Source: Bacteroides sp. (GTDB lineage Bacteria > Bacteroidota > Bacteroidia > Bacteroidales > Muribaculaceae). From it: DNA of 38,562 nucleotides. The notes beneath the pieces were generated by a model, which worked only from the letters and a program-made list of their open reading frames with translations, ran no database searches and was not told where the DNA came from. The translations under genes were made by a program, and so were the position numbers. Shown here piece after piece: positions 1 to 9,436 of the stretch (position 1 is the stretch's first letter; each line of letters begins with the position of its first letter). The stretch is from assembly GCA_014802425.1 (NCBI GenBank), contig JAAVCH010000030.1, positions 77,759 to 116,320 on the forward strand, in the 5' to 3' direction.

Positions 1-2021
1 TCGAGCTCGTAATAGTCGTCGTTGAGGTCGCGCACGGGCACAAGGCCTTCGCACATGTTCTCGTCAAGCTCCACGTAGAAGCCCCATTCCGTGACGCCCG
101 AGATGACCCCTTCGTAGATTTCCCCCATTTTTCCCTGCATGTATTCCACCTGCTTGTAGCGTATGGAGGCGCGCTCGGCGTTGGAGGCGAGCTGTTCCAT
201 GTCGGAGGAGTGCTTGCACTGCTCTTCGAGTTTGTCCTTCTCCACGGAGCGCGACCCTTCGGCATACTTGGCCAGCAGACGGTGGACCATCATGTCGGGA
301 TAGCGGCGGATGGGGGAAGTGAAATGGGTGTAGTAGTCGAGCGCCAGGCCGTAGTGGCCCACGTTGTCGGTGGTGTAGACGGCCTTGGCCATGGAGCGTA
401 TGGCAAGGATGGAGAGCATGTTCTCCTCCCCTTTCCCCTTCACGTCCTTCAGGAGGCGGTTGAGCCCCTTGTTGACGGTCTTGGCGCTCCCTTCGGGATT
501 GATCTTGTAGCCGAAGCGCGAGGCGATGGCTGCGAAGTTTGTGATTTTCTCGGGATCGGGATTGTCATGGACGCGGTACACGAAGTTCTTGGCCTTCTTG
601 CCGTCCTTCACCTTGCCGATGGACTCGGCCACGGTGAGGTTGGCCAGGAGCATGAACTCCTCGATGAGCTTGTTGGCGTCCTTGCTTTCCTTGAAGTAGA
701 CGCTCACGGGCTTTCCGTCCTTGTCGATCTCAAAGCGCACTTCGGCGCGGTCGAACTCCAGGGCGCCGGCATCATAGCGGCGGCGGCGCAGCTGCTTGGC
801 GAGGCGGTCGAGGGTGAGCACCTCCTGGGCGTAGTCCCCCTTTCCGGTCTCGATGATTTCCTGGGCCTCCTCGTAGGTGAAGCGGCGGTCGGACTTTATG
901 ACCGTACGCCCGATGCGGTAGTTGACTACGTTGGCCTTGTCGTCGAGCTCGAAGATGGCCGAGAACGTCAGCTTCTCCTCATTCGGACGCAGGGAGCATA
1001 TGCCGTTGGAGAGGCGCTCGGGGAGCATGGGGATGGTGCGGTCCACGAGATACACGCTCGTGGCGCGCTCGCGGGCCTCCTTGTCGATGGTGGAGTTGGG
1101 ACGTACGTAGTGGGTGACGTCGGCGATGTGTACGCCCACCTCCCAGTTGCCGTTGGCGAGCTGGCGGATGGAGAGGGCGTCGTCGAAGTCCTTGGCGTCA
1201 CGCGGGTCGATGGTGAATGTGGTGACTCCACGGAAGTCCTCGCGGCGCCCCACCTCCTCCTTCGTGATTCCGGCGTCGATCTTCTCGGCGGCCTTCTCCA
1301 CATGCTCGGGATACTTGTAGGGCAATCCGAACTCGGCCAGGATGGCGTGCATCTCGGCGGTGTTCTCCCCTTTCCTGCCGAGGATGTCGACGATCTCGCC
1401 ACGGGGGTTCATCTGGTCGTCGGTCCACTGCGTGATGCGGGCTATCACCTTGTCGCCCGACTTGCCGCCGCGCAGGTCCTTGCGCGGAATCACGATGTCG
1501 GCGGCGAGGAATTTTGAGTCGGGAATCACGGCGGCGTAGTTTTTCTCTACGTTAAGGGTGCCTATGAATACCTGGTCCTTGGCTTCGAGGATCTCAAGCA
1601 CCTTGGCTTCGGGATCCTGACCGGGGCGTGCGGCAGAGACCTCGACCCGCACTTTGTCGCCGTTGAGGGCGTGCATGGAGTTGCGCTCGGCCACCATGAT
1701 CTGTTCGTCGTCGACCATTACGGCGTTCTTGCCGTTGGCGCGGCGCACGAATATGCCTTCGCGTTCGGCCACGCGGTCGGTCTTGGCGCGGTACTTGCCG
1801 AGCCCCACTTCGATGATCTGCTCGGCGGCCACGAGGTCATCGAGCATGTTGAGCACGTCGTTGCGCTGGGCCTTCGACGTGACGTCGATGCCGAAGCCTA
1901 TCTGTTTATAATTGAATGACTGGTTTTTCTGCTTGTCGAGAAAGGTTAGTATCCGGTCGCGGAGTTCCTCTTTCCTGAGGCGGCCGCCGGCCGGTTTTTC
2001 TTTTTTCTGTATGTTGCTCAT
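1..2021 (-). CDS. rnr: Ribonuclease R, 3' end cut by window edge
   Basis: Processive 3'-to-5' exoribonuclease of the RNB family, acting on structured RNA in the cytoplasm. The visible 673 residues run from an N-terminal winged-helix-like segment through cold-shock domains (about 80-250) to the RNB catalytic domain (about 258-580). That domain holds TIDPRDAKDFDDA with Asp272, Asp278, Asp280 and Asp281, the metal-binding pattern of the family, and ends with FTSPIRRYPDMMVHRLLA. An S1 RNA-binding domain starts near residue 628 (GEIYEGVISGVTEWGFYVEL) and is truncated by the window start. The ATG at 2021 is followed by a lysine-rich opening (MSNIQKKEKPAGG); no in-frame stop occurs down to base 3. 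uvrC ends 105 bp upstream on the same strand, so cotranscription is plausible. I see no consensus promoter in the gap. The family call is secure; the true C-terminus is not visible. Confidence 0.95.
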   Translation of the reverse strand, partial: MSNIQKKEKPAGGRLRKEELRDRILTFLDKQKNQSFNYKQIGFGIDVTSKAQRNDVLNMLDDLVAAEQIIEVGLGKYRAKTDRVAEREGIFVRRANGKNAVMVDDEQIMVAERNSMHALNGDKVRVEVSAARPGQDPEAKVLEILEAKDQVFIGTLNVEKNYAAVIPDSKFLAADIVIPRKDLRGGKSGDKVIARITQWTDDQMNPRGEIVDILGRKGENTAEMHAILAEFGLPYKYPEHVEKAAEKIDAGITKEEVGRREDFRGVTTFTIDPRDAKDFDDALSIRQLANGNWEVGVHIADVTHYVRPNSTIDKEARERATSVYLVDRTIPMLPERLSNGICSLRPNEEKLTFSAIFELDDKANVVNYRIGRTVIKSDRRFTYEEAQEIIETGKGDYAQEVLTLDRLAKQLRRRRYDAGALEFDRAEVRFEIDKDGKPVSVYFKESKDANKLIEEFMLLANLTVAESIGKVKDGKKAKNFVYRVHDNPDPEKITNFAAIASRFGYKINPEGSAKTVNKGLNRLLKDVKGKGEENMLSILAIRSMAKAVYTTDNVGHYGLALDYYTHFTSPIRRYPDMMVHRLLAKYAEGSRSVEKDKLEEQCKHSSDMEQLASNAERASIRYKQVEYMQGKMGEIYEGVISGVTEWGFYVELDENMCEGLVPVRDLNDDYYEL

Positions 2022-2126
2022 TTCGGGTTATATTTTCTATGTAATTCTTCGGATTTGAACGTGTGCATTAAAAGTGTGCCTTCAATAGCCACGTAAATTT
2101 CATGTACATTTAGTGTTATAACGCTT

Positions 2127-4067
2127 TTAGAGTGCGTTTTTATCGACCGGCTCCGGATGAAAATGGGCGTAGACTATGGAGCCTTTGGATTTTCCGACGG
2201 CTTCCTGCAAGTCCTCCAGGCTCGCCTCCCTGACCCTCCTGAGGCTTTTGAATTGCTTCATGAGGGCGGTGGCGGTGGCCTCTCCCACTCCCTTTATTTC
2301 GTCGAGTTCGGAGCGTATCTGCCCCTTCGAGCGGCGGTCGCGGTGATGGGTGATGCCGAAGCGGTGGGCTTCGTCGCGCATGTGCTGTATGACGCGCAGC
2401 GATCGCGATTTCTTATCGATATAGAGCGGTAGGGAGTCTCCGGGGAAATATATCTCCTCCAGACGTTTCGCGATGCCCACGAGGGCCACCTCGCCGCGTA
2501 TGCCCATTTCATCGAAGGCCTCCACGGCGGCGCTCAGCTGCCCCTTGCCGCCGTCGACGACGACCATGTCGGGAAGCTTCTCACCCTCGGCCATCATGCG
2601 GGTGTAGCGGCGGTGGAGCACCTCCTTCATCGAGGCGAAGTCATCGGCCCCCACCACGGTCTTTATGCAGAAATGGCGGTAGTCGCGTTTGGAGGGTTTT
2701 CCGTCGCGGAATACGACGCAACTGGCCACCGGATTCGTGCCCTGGATGTTGGAGTTATCAAAGCATTCGATATGGCGGGGCTGCACGCTCAGGCGGAAGT
2801 CACTCTTCATCTGCTCCATGAGCTGCTCGGTGCTGCGCTCGGGGTCGGTCTGGGCCATCTGCTTCTCTTTGTCGGCCATGTACTGATGGACGTTTTTCAT
2901 GCCGACTTCGAGTATCTTTTTCCTGTCGCCGCGCCGGGGGATGATGAATTCGACCCCGTTAAACTCCACATCGGGGAGAAACGGCACGATTACCTCTTCG
3001 AATTTGCGTTCGAAACGGCGTGAAATCTCGCCGATGGCCATTGAGAGTATCTCCTCACGGGTCTCCGCCAGCCGACGGCGGTATTCGAGATTGAGGCTCT
3101 GGACTACGGCTCCGCGGTGGAGGTGCATGAAGCAGACGTAGGCCGTGGTGGCATTCTCGTCGTAGGCGAAGATGTCGGTGTCCCCCTCTTCGGTGCGCGC
3201 TATGACGCTCTTGGCGTTGTAGCGTGTGACGGCTTCATATTGCTCCTTCACGACCTGCGCCTCCTCGAATTTCCACTCTTCGCTCAGCCGCTGCATCTCC
3301 TCCTTGAGGTGGCGTTCGAGCATCAGGGTCTCACCGGAGAGTATCTGCCGCACTTTGGCAATCACTTCCCCGTACTGCTCCTGATTCATCAGGCCGCGGC
3401 ACATTCCGCCGCATTTTCCGATGTGATAGTCGAGGCAGAGGGAGAATTTATTACGCGCCACCCCCTTCTCGTCGAGGTAATGACGGCAGGAGCGTATCGG
3501 GAAGATGTCGCGGATGAGCTGCAGCACGACTTTGGCCGACTGGGTGTTGCTGTAAGGGCCGTAATATTTGCCGGCCTCCCCCTTGGTGCGTGTCATGAAG
3601 ACTCTGGGATAGGGTTCTTTGGTGACGACAATCCAGGGGTATGATTTATCGTCCTTAAGCAGGACGTTGTAACGCGGCTGATATTCCTTTATCATCGCGT
3701 TTTCGAGGTGAAGGGCGTCTTCCTCGGTGTGGACCACGATGAATCGGAGGTCGACGATGTTACGCACGAGAAGGTTGGTGCGCACGGAGTCGTGCATCCG
3801 GTTGAAATATGACGAGACGCGTCGCTTGAGGCGCTTGGCCTTGCCGACATAGATGACCTCCCCTTTCTTATCGACATACATATAGACTCCCGGTGAGTCC
3901 GGAAGATTGAGTATCTTCTGCCGCAGCTGTGCGCCCGGCCGGTTGTGGCGCAAGTCATCGGGCGTGCGGTCGGGCGTTATCTCCAGCCCGAATCCTCCCG
4001 CCTCGTCGATGGTGCGTCCGACGCTTTCGAGTATGTCTTCATGAGAAGGGGTATGTTCGTTCATCAT
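2127..4067 (-). CDS. uvrC: Excinuclease ABC subunit C (UvrC)
   Basis: Nucleotide excision repair endonuclease that cuts on both sides of a lesion after UvrA and UvrB load. Domain order: GIY-YIG nuclease (GVYMYVDKKGEVIYVGKAK, about 58-140), a UVR helix pair that binds UvrB (ERHLKEEMQRLSEEWKFEEA), the RNase H-like C-terminal nuclease (ECFDNSNIQGTNPVASCVVF and DMVVVDGGKGQLSAA), and a helix-hairpin-helix tail (ELDEIKGVGEATATALMKQF). I start it at the ATG at 4067, giving 646 residues. The reading frame extends to a TTG at 4094, but nothing supports that start. About 55 residues precede the GIY-YIG domain, more than is usual for UvrC. It follows the terminator of the secreted-protein operon, so it should have its own promoter in 4068-4130, where I see only a near-match TATGTTTA element. 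Confidence 0.96.
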   Translation of the reverse strand: MMNEHTPSHEDILESVGRTIDEAGGFGLEITPDRTPDDLRHNRPGAQLRQKILNLPDSPGVYMYVDKKGEVIYVGKAKRLKRRVSSYFNRMHDSVRTNLLVRNIVDLRFIVVHTEEDALHLENAMIKEYQPRYNVLLKDDKSYPWIVVTKEPYPRVFMTRTKGEAGKYYGPYSNTQSAKVVLQLIRDIFPIRSCRHYLDEKGVARNKFSLCLDYHIGKCGGMCRGLMNQEQYGEVIAKVRQILSGETLMLERHLKEEMQRLSEEWKFEEAQVVKEQYEAVTRYNAKSVIARTEEGDTDIFAYDENATTAYVCFMHLHRGAVVQSLNLEYRRRLAETREEILSMAIGEISRRFERKFEEVIVPFLPDVEFNGVEFIIPRRGDRKKILEVGMKNVHQYMADKEKQMAQTDPERSTEQLMEQMKSDFRLSVQPRHIECFDNSNIQGTNPVASCVVFRDGKPSKRDYRHFCIKTVVGADDFASMKEVLHRRYTRMMAEGEKLPDMVVVDGGKGQLSAAVEAFDEMGIRGEVALVGIAKRLEEIYFPGDSLPLYIDKKSRSLRVIQHMRDEAHRFGITHHRDRRSKGQIRSELDEIKGVGEATATALMKQFKSLRRVREASLEDLQEAVGKSKGSIVYAHFHPEPVDKNAL

Positions 4068-4130
4068 TTCTTTATAACGCAACCCGGCGGCCAAAAACCT
4101 TAAACATATGTTAAATCGCCCGCATCGAGA

Positions 4131-4168
4131 ATAAAAAATTCCCGCCTCCGGTCAGGGAAGCGGGAATA
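4131..4168 (-). terminator. Intrinsic terminator of the secreted-protein operon
   Basis: Read on the minus strand, an 8-bp stem ATTCCCGC/GCGGGAAT (arms 4160-4167 and 4138-4145) is followed directly by a run of T residues (A-run 4133-4138 on the plus strand). It lies about 45 bp after the stop codon of the 1710-residue gene and before uvrC, so it should separate the two units. A second hairpin, AGGGGT-TCAGG-ACCCCT at 4182-4198, sits between the stop codon and this terminator and lacks a T-run. Confidence 0.85.
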
Positions 4169-4213
4169 TATCGGATTCTAAAGGGGTTCAGGACCCCTGC
4201 GGATGCAGTCTAA

Positions 4214-7200
4214 TCACTTGATTACCTTTGATGTGGAGCGACTTCCGTCGGCATACGTGTCGACTACGATGTAGATGCCCTTGGCGGGATTCTTCACCTG
4301 ATGGCCGGAGAGGTCGAAGTAAATGCGGCTTACAAGCTCTGATTCGCCGTCTACGGTCATTACGCTGTCTTTCCACTTGTCGGGCATTTCGCCGGTGACT
4401 GCGGTCACTGATGAGTAGTAGGTCTTGTCACCGTCTTTGTAGAGCTGGCGGAGGCCGAGGAACTCATAGTTGTCGAAGTAGAAGAGGAAGAGGTGGCGGA
4501 CTCCTACGGCGAAGATTTCGAGTTTGGTGTCGAAGTCGTAGGGCACGTCGGACAGGTCATGTATGCCGGTGTAGTGCTTGCCCTCTTCGTTGATGACGTA
4601 GATGTCTTCGTCGACGAGGAGCTGCCAGTACATGTTGGCGGTGTCGATGAGCTGTCCTTCGGTGTTGTAGGCCGGGAGGTTGAAGGAGATCGCGCCTTCA
4701 CCCTTACCCTTCTCAAGGTCGACATATTCGAGGAGCTGCGGAGCTGCGGGATCGAGCTTGACTTCGGCGGGTTGCCATGCGATTGTCATTGCGTCGTAGC
4801 CTTCGGCGGGAGCGAGGATCTCGGCGTCGGCCGGACGGTCGGTCACGATGATGTACTGCTCGGTGACGAGGGTCTTCTCCGCAGCGTCATAGGCGAATGT
4901 GAGGTCGGGCTGGGCCACATAGTAGATGTAGCTCTTATCGTTCTCTTCATCGACTCCGCGCTTCTGCTCGGCTGCGGCAAGGTAAAGGAGGTTGCCTGCG
5001 CCGTCGATGCCGAGGTACTGGGGCGATGCGAAGACGGCCTTGCCGTTCTTGACCTCACCCTTCACGGCTGCGTCCGGAATTGTGGTGCAGATGCCGCGGA
5101 GGTAGATGTCGTTGCCGTCGAGACATACGTCGACGAAGCGGCCGGTGAGGCTGTACTTGGCGGCCCATTTCTCAACGGCTGCGCCGGAGGGAACGACCAC
5201 AGGCTCGGGAAGGTCGCCTAACTCGGTGAGGCTTACGCCCCATTCGCCGTAACCTGCCCATGCGTCAGCGTCGAGGAAGCTGCCGATAATGCCGAGGATT
5301 ACGTCGCCGCTCTCCATGTCCTTCATTGTCCATACGCCGTCAGCATTCTTGGTGTAGACGAGGGTCTGCTCAGCGGATGGCTTGCATGTCGGGTTGGTTT
5401 CGCTCTTCGACTTGTCGCAGTCGAGGAGGTAAGCATAGGATGTGTAGGGGTCGCCGTTGAACATTTCGCCTTCGTCCACGGGCTGCGGGAAGGTGAATGT
5501 CATGGTGTCGTCAGTGTATGTGCCCTTGATGTAGCTGTTGGTGGGCATCTGGCTTACGGGGTTCTTGAAGTAGACCGAACCGTCGGCACAGGTGACGATT
5601 TCAGTGGCTACGTCGGCAAACCGGATGACTTCCTTGCGGGTTGTCCTGTCGACCCATGAGGAGCCGGAGCGGCTGTAGACTGTCTTCTGGCCTTCGGGAG
5701 CCTCACGGATGATGCCGGGAGCGCCCTGGGGTGCGAGGACTACATTGAGGTCGGCGTAGTTGGTCCAGAGTGCGGGAGCGTCGTAACGGCCCCATGCGGC
5801 GATGGCGAGGGTGCCGGCCGCATTCTCCTGCATCACCCAGTTGCCGTCGGCGTCTTTCTTGAAGACGAGCTTCTGGTCTTCGGTCTGAGTGGCTGAGATT
5901 GTGCCGCTGAGGTTGATTTCGGCGAGCACACAGTCGGTGGAGTAGGTGTCTTTGTTGAAGCCCTGTCCGTAGTAAAGCGACTGCGGGAGGTCGAAGGTCA
6001 TTGTGTCGTCAGTGTATGTGCCCTTGATGTAGGCCTTGGCGGCAGCCTTGTCGTTGGCGTCGTTGCCGATCATGCTGACGGGGTTCTTGAAGTAGACTGA
6101 GCCGTCGGCATAAGTGGTGATTTCGGCTGCGACGCCGGAGAATTCCTTGTAGGCACGTTTGAGGCCGTTTTCGTATACGGCTGTACCGCTGCGGTCATAG
6201 ACGGTGGTGGTGCCTCCTTCGGGAAGCTGAGTGATCACGTCAGGCACATCGCCGTCAGGAGCGAGGACAACCTTGAGGTCGGCGTAGTTGGTCCAGAGTG
6301 AGGGAGAGTCGTAGCGTCCCCAGCCTGCGATGGCGAGGGTGCCGGCCGCGTTCTCCTCCATCACCCAGTTGCCGTGCTCGTCCTTGTTGAAGACGAGGAG
6401 CTGGTCCTGGGCCTTCCATGCGTCGATTGAGCCGGAGAGGTCGACGGTTGCGAGCACACAGTCCGTAGTGTATTCCTCACCGTTGAAGGCCACGCCTGCA
6501 TAGAGGGGCTGCGGGAGCTGGAAGGTCATCTTGTCGTCGGTATATGTACCCTTGATGTAGCCCTTGGCCGCTCCGTTGTCGCGGTCATCGGTGCTGATCT
6601 TGCTGATGGGGTTCTTGAAGTAGACGGTGCCGTCGGGGTAGGTGACGATTTCGGTCGTCACGTCGGAGAATTCTTCATAGCCGCGCTTGATGACGGTGAT
6701 CTCATATGTGGCGGTTCCGCTGCGCTTGTAGTAGGATACCTTGCCGCCCTCGGGCACTTCGGTGATTACCTTCGGAGTATCGGGTATTTCCGGTGCCTCG
6801 GGAGTGAGGACTACGTTGAGGTCGGCGTAGTTTGTCCAGAGTGCGGGAGCATCATAGCGTCCCCATGCGGAGATGGCCAGTGTGCCCTCTTCGTTCTCTT
6901 CCATTACCCATGCGCCTTTTTCATCCTTCTTGAAGACGAGCTTCTGGTCGTCGGCCTTAGTAGCGGAAATGGCTCCGCTGAGGTTGACGTTGACCATTAC
7001 GGCGTCGGTGGAGTAAGCCTCCTTGTTGAAGGCTGTGGCGAAGACGAGGCTCTGGGGGAGGTCGAAGGTCATGGTGTCGTCGGTGTAGACGCCCTTGATG
7101 TAGGCGTCGGCCGCGGCGGCGTCCTTGTCGTCGTCGCCGATCATGCTTACGGGGTTCTTGAAGTAGACGGTGCCGTCGGAGTAGGTGACTATTTCGGTGT

Positions 7201-9346
7201 CAATGCCTTCGAATTCCTTGTAGGCGCGTTTCACGCCGTTTTCGTATACGGCCGTTCCGCTGCGCTTGTAGACCGTGGTGGTGCCCCCTTCGGGCACAGA
7301 GGTGATGACTTCGGTCGTGGAGGCTTCGGGGACGAGGGTCACGTCCCACTCGCCGTAGCTTGTCCAGCCCGAGGGGCTGTCGTATGAACCCCATGCGCCG
7401 AGGATCACGAGGCCTGTGCCTGCGGGAGCGGGAAGCGCCATCTTCCAGGTACCGTCGGCCTGCTTCTCATAGCTGAAGCTCTTGTCTTCGAGGCGGGCGG
7501 GCTGTGCGCCGGTCTGGGTGCAGGACATGATGACGCAGTTGGTCACGAGTGCGCCGCCATTGAAGGATTTGCCTTCGTAGAGGGGCTGGGGCACGTCGAA
7601 CACCATCTTGTCGCCGTCCACGAGTTTGCCCTTGATGTAGGCTCTGGCGGCGGCGGAGTCGTAGTCGTCCTGGCTGATGAGGTTGACGGGGCTCTTGAGG
7701 TAGACGGTGCCGTCGGAGTATTCGTAGACTTCAGTGGCGATGTCCTCGAATGTGGTCTTCACGCGCTTGATGCCGCTTTCGATGAATCCCTGGCCGCTAC
7801 GCTTGAAGATGTGGAGCTTGCCTCCTTCGGGCACTTCGGTGATGACCTGCGGAGTCTCGGGTTCGGGCTCCGTCTCAGGCTCCTCACCCAGCCAGATGCC
7901 GGGGATTTCGGCGCCGTTGGCCGAAAGGATTTCGGAGTAGACGGGTTCGGCATCGGCAGATTCCCTGTAGAGGGCCTGTACGCCGATGAACTTGAAGTCG
8001 GTGATGTAGAAGCTGAAGCTATGGCGCGACCCTGACGTGCTGATGCCGTCGATGGTGATGTTGTAGGGGAGCTCGGTCATCGCGCCGTCGGCGCCGTAGT
8101 AGTGGCCGTTGGCGTATTTCACTTCAAACACTTCCTTGTCGACGAGTACGCGCCAGAAGAGCTTGGAGCTGTCGAGGAGCTGTCCCTCGGTGTTGGTCGA
8201 CGGGAGGTTGAACACTATCCAGCCCTCCTTTTCAGTGGCGTTGTAGTCGGAATAGTCGCGCAGTTCGGGAGTGGCCGGGGTCTTGACCACGTCGGCGGGC
8301 TGCCAGGCGATGGTGGAGGCCTGCGCGGTGCCGGTGGGATAGCGCACTTCCGCGGGAGCCGCCTGCTCGGCAATGATCATGTAGGATTCCGCATCGGCGC
8401 AGGTGAGTTTCCGGGCAGCCGCGTCATAGGTGTATGTGATGCCGTCGTTGGGCACGTAGGCGCGGTAGTTGCGGTCGGTGGTTTCGTCGTAGAGTATCTC
8501 ATAGTCGGCCGAGCAGAAGTATGACTTCGAGCCGAATGAGTTGATGCCAATGTACTGGCCGGAGGGGAAGGTGTAGCCGGAGGTTCCCTTGGTGCCCTTC
8601 ACTACCGCCTCGGGCATGATGCTGAAGAGGCCGGAGACATAGATGTCGTCGCCGTCCACGTAGACTTTCACGAAATAGCCGGAGCCGTCGGACATCGCGG
8701 CCCATTCCTCAGGCTCGGCACCTGCGGGGAATGCCACGGGGGTCTCGATGTCGACCGACATGGGGGTCATCACGACGTCGTATTCGCCATACCCCGACCA
8801 TCCGTAGGGGTCATCCCAGCTGCCGTACATGCCTACGATCCATGTGCCGTCGGCAGCGCCGGCCATCTTCCAGCTGCCGTCGGACTGCCTGTTGAACGTA
8901 AGTGTCTGGTCGGCGGCCTTTCTTCCATTGGGATAATTGCCGGGTATGACCGTGAACATGGCGCATTCGGCAGTGTAGGACTCGCCGTTCCAGCTTTTGC
9001 CGGTGCAGAGGTCTTGCGGGAGCTCGAAGGTCATGGTGTCGTCAGTCTTGGTGCCTTTGATGTAGGCTTTCGAGGCAGCCTGGTCATTGGCGGAGCCGGC
9101 CACCTGGCTTACGGGGTTCTTGAGATAGACCGTGCCGTCGGGATATTCCACCGTCTCGGTGAGGAGGTCGGAGAATTCCTTGGTGCGTTTTCTTACTCCG
9201 TCGAGGTAATAGGTCCAGCCGCTGCGCTCGTACATGACGGTGGTGCCCCCCGCCGGGGGGGACGTGACGATTTCCGCGTTGGCGCCGATGCCGCCGTAAA
9301 GCAGCGCAAGGGCCAGAGGAAATGCTGTGGTTAATTTTCGCTTCAT
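4214..9346 (-). CDS. Giant modular secreted protein (A-B-A5-B), unknown family
   Basis: 1710 residues. A signal peptide (MKRKLTTAFPLALALLYGG..., likely cleaved after ANA at residue 24) marks it as exported. The body is built from two repeated units. Unit A (about 175 residues) has a Y-x-R-S-G motif, then TEIVTYxDGTVYFKNPVS, YIKGTYTDDTMTFxLPQ, a G-x-W-x-M patch and WxxY. Unit B (about 280-300 residues) has DGDDIYVSGL, a GQYIG-type patch and FIGVQALY. Order by residue: A 25-197, B 198-500, A 501-679, A 680-859, A 860-1036, A 1037-1211, A 1212-1381, B 1382-1655, then a C-terminal motif (GHQVKNPAKGIYIVVDTYAD...SKVIK). Both units look beta-rich; I do not recognise a named family. It is the last gene of the operon, 90 bp after the Omp28-like gene before it. 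Role unknown: a cell-surface adhesin or binding scaffold is only an inference. Confidence 0.85.
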   Translation of the reverse strand: MKRKLTTAFPLALALLYGGIGANAEIVTSPPAGGTTVMYERSGWTYYLDGVRKRTKEFSDLLTETVEYPDGTVYLKNPVSQVAGSANDQAASKAYIKGTKTDDTMTFELPQDLCTGKSWNGESYTAECAMFTVIPGNYPNGRKAADQTLTFNRQSDGSWKMAGAADGTWIVGMYGSWDDPYGWSGYGEYDVVMTPMSVDIETPVAFPAGAEPEEWAAMSDGSGYFVKVYVDGDDIYVSGLFSIMPEAVVKGTKGTSGYTFPSGQYIGINSFGSKSYFCSADYEILYDETTDRNYRAYVPNDGITYTYDAAARKLTCADAESYMIIAEQAAPAEVRYPTGTAQASTIAWQPADVVKTPATPELRDYSDYNATEKEGWIVFNLPSTNTEGQLLDSSKLFWRVLVDKEVFEVKYANGHYYGADGAMTELPYNITIDGISTSGSRHSFSFYITDFKFIGVQALYRESADAEPVYSEILSANGAEIPGIWLGEEPETEPEPETPQVITEVPEGGKLHIFKRSGQGFIESGIKRVKTTFEDIATEVYEYSDGTVYLKSPVNLISQDDYDSAAARAYIKGKLVDGDKMVFDVPQPLYEGKSFNGGALVTNCVIMSCTQTGAQPARLEDKSFSYEKQADGTWKMALPAPAGTGLVILGAWGSYDSPSGWTSYGEWDVTLVPEASTTEVITSVPEGGTTTVYKRSGTAVYENGVKRAYKEFEGIDTEIVTYSDGTVYFKNPVSMIGDDDKDAAAADAYIKGVYTDDTMTFDLPQSLVFATAFNKEAYSTDAVMVNVNLSGAISATKADDQKLVFKKDEKGAWVMEENEEGTLAISAWGRYDAPALWTNYADLNVVLTPEAPEIPDTPKVITEVPEGGKVSYYKRSGTATYEITVIKRGYEEFSDVTTEIVTYPDGTVYFKNPISKISTDDRDNGAAKGYIKGTYTDDKMTFQLPQPLYAGVAFNGEEYTTDCVLATVDLSGSIDAWKAQDQLLVFNKDEHGNWVMEENAAGTLAIAGWGRYDSPSLWTNYADLKVVLAPDGDVPDVITQLPEGGTTTVYDRSGTAVYENGLKRAYKEFSGVAAEITTYADGSVYFKNPVSMIGNDANDKAAAKAYIKGTYTDDTMTFDLPQSLYYGQGFNKDTYSTDCVLAEINLSGTISATQTEDQKLVFKKDADGNWVMQENAAGTLAIAAWGRYDAPALWTNYADLNVVLAPQGAPGIIREAPEGQKTVYSRSGSSWVDRTTRKEVIRFADVATEIVTCADGSVYFKNPVSQMPTNSYIKGTYTDDTMTFTFPQPVDEGEMFNGDPYTSYAYLLDCDKSKSETNPTCKPSAEQTLVYTKNADGVWTMKDMESGDVILGIIGSFLDADAWAGYGEWGVSLTELGDLPEPVVVPSGAAVEKWAAKYSLTGRFVDVCLDGNDIYLRGICTTIPDAAVKGEVKNGKAVFASPQYLGIDGAGNLLYLAAAEQKRGVDEENDKSYIYYVAQPDLTFAYDAAEKTLVTEQYIIVTDRPADAEILAPAEGYDAMTIAWQPAEVKLDPAAPQLLEYVDLEKGKGEGAISFNLPAYNTEGQLIDTANMYWQLLVDEDIYVINEEGKHYTGIHDLSDVPYDFDTKLEIFAVGVRHLFLFYFDNYEFLGLRQLYKDGDKTYYSSVTAVTGEMPDKWKDSVMTVDGESELVSRIYFDLSGHQVKNPAKGIYIVVDTYADGSRSTSKVIK
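5205..7846 (-). repeat. Five tandem A modules inside the giant secreted protein
   Basis: Five consecutive coding repeats begin near 7846, 7309, 6769, 6238 and 5713 (minus strand), a period of 510-540 bp. Each opens with VIT-x-x-PEGG or a variant and contains a DGTVYFKNP-type motif. A sixth, isolated copy lies at about 9276-8756, and a diverged copy forms the N-terminal half of the 561-residue protein encoded at 15003. Several stretches stay alike at the DNA level, for example the codons for YIKGTYTDDTMTF, which suggests relatively recent duplication or gene conversion. Confidence 0.9.
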
Positions 9347-9383
9347 AGAAGTTGGTTTATGTGACTTAATGCAAGTTACGGGA

Positions 9384-9423
9384 AAGCCGGCGGGTGTGGG
9401 GTTGCTGACACATCCGCCGGCTT
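9384..9423 (-). other. Intercistronic hairpin between two secreted-protein genes
   Basis: A perfect 10-bp inverted repeat, AAGCCGGCGG (9384-9393) with CCGCCGGCTT (9414-9423), lies 13 bp after the stop of the upstream gene. There is no proper T-run, so complete termination is doubtful. It could limit read-through to the giant gene or protect the 3' end of the upstream message. Confidence 0.7.
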
Positions 9424-9436
9424 CTCTTGACTCGGA

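Noticed and set aside
210..1517. A long open frame on the plus strand (435 codons)
   Set aside because: It is antisense to ribonuclease R, whose frame shows catalytic motifs; the plus-strand translation is low-complexity and matches nothing.
4068..4094. A TTG start for uvrC nine codons upstream
   Set aside because: No ribosome-binding signal and no family similarity in the added residues; the ATG at 4067 is adequate. Similar upstream TTG or GTG starts for mnmG, ybeY, ftsA and rsmH were rejected on the same grounds.
4112..4123. Palindrome AACATATGTT upstream of uvrC as an operator
   Set aside because: It is short, A+T-rich and single; nothing else supports a regulator site.
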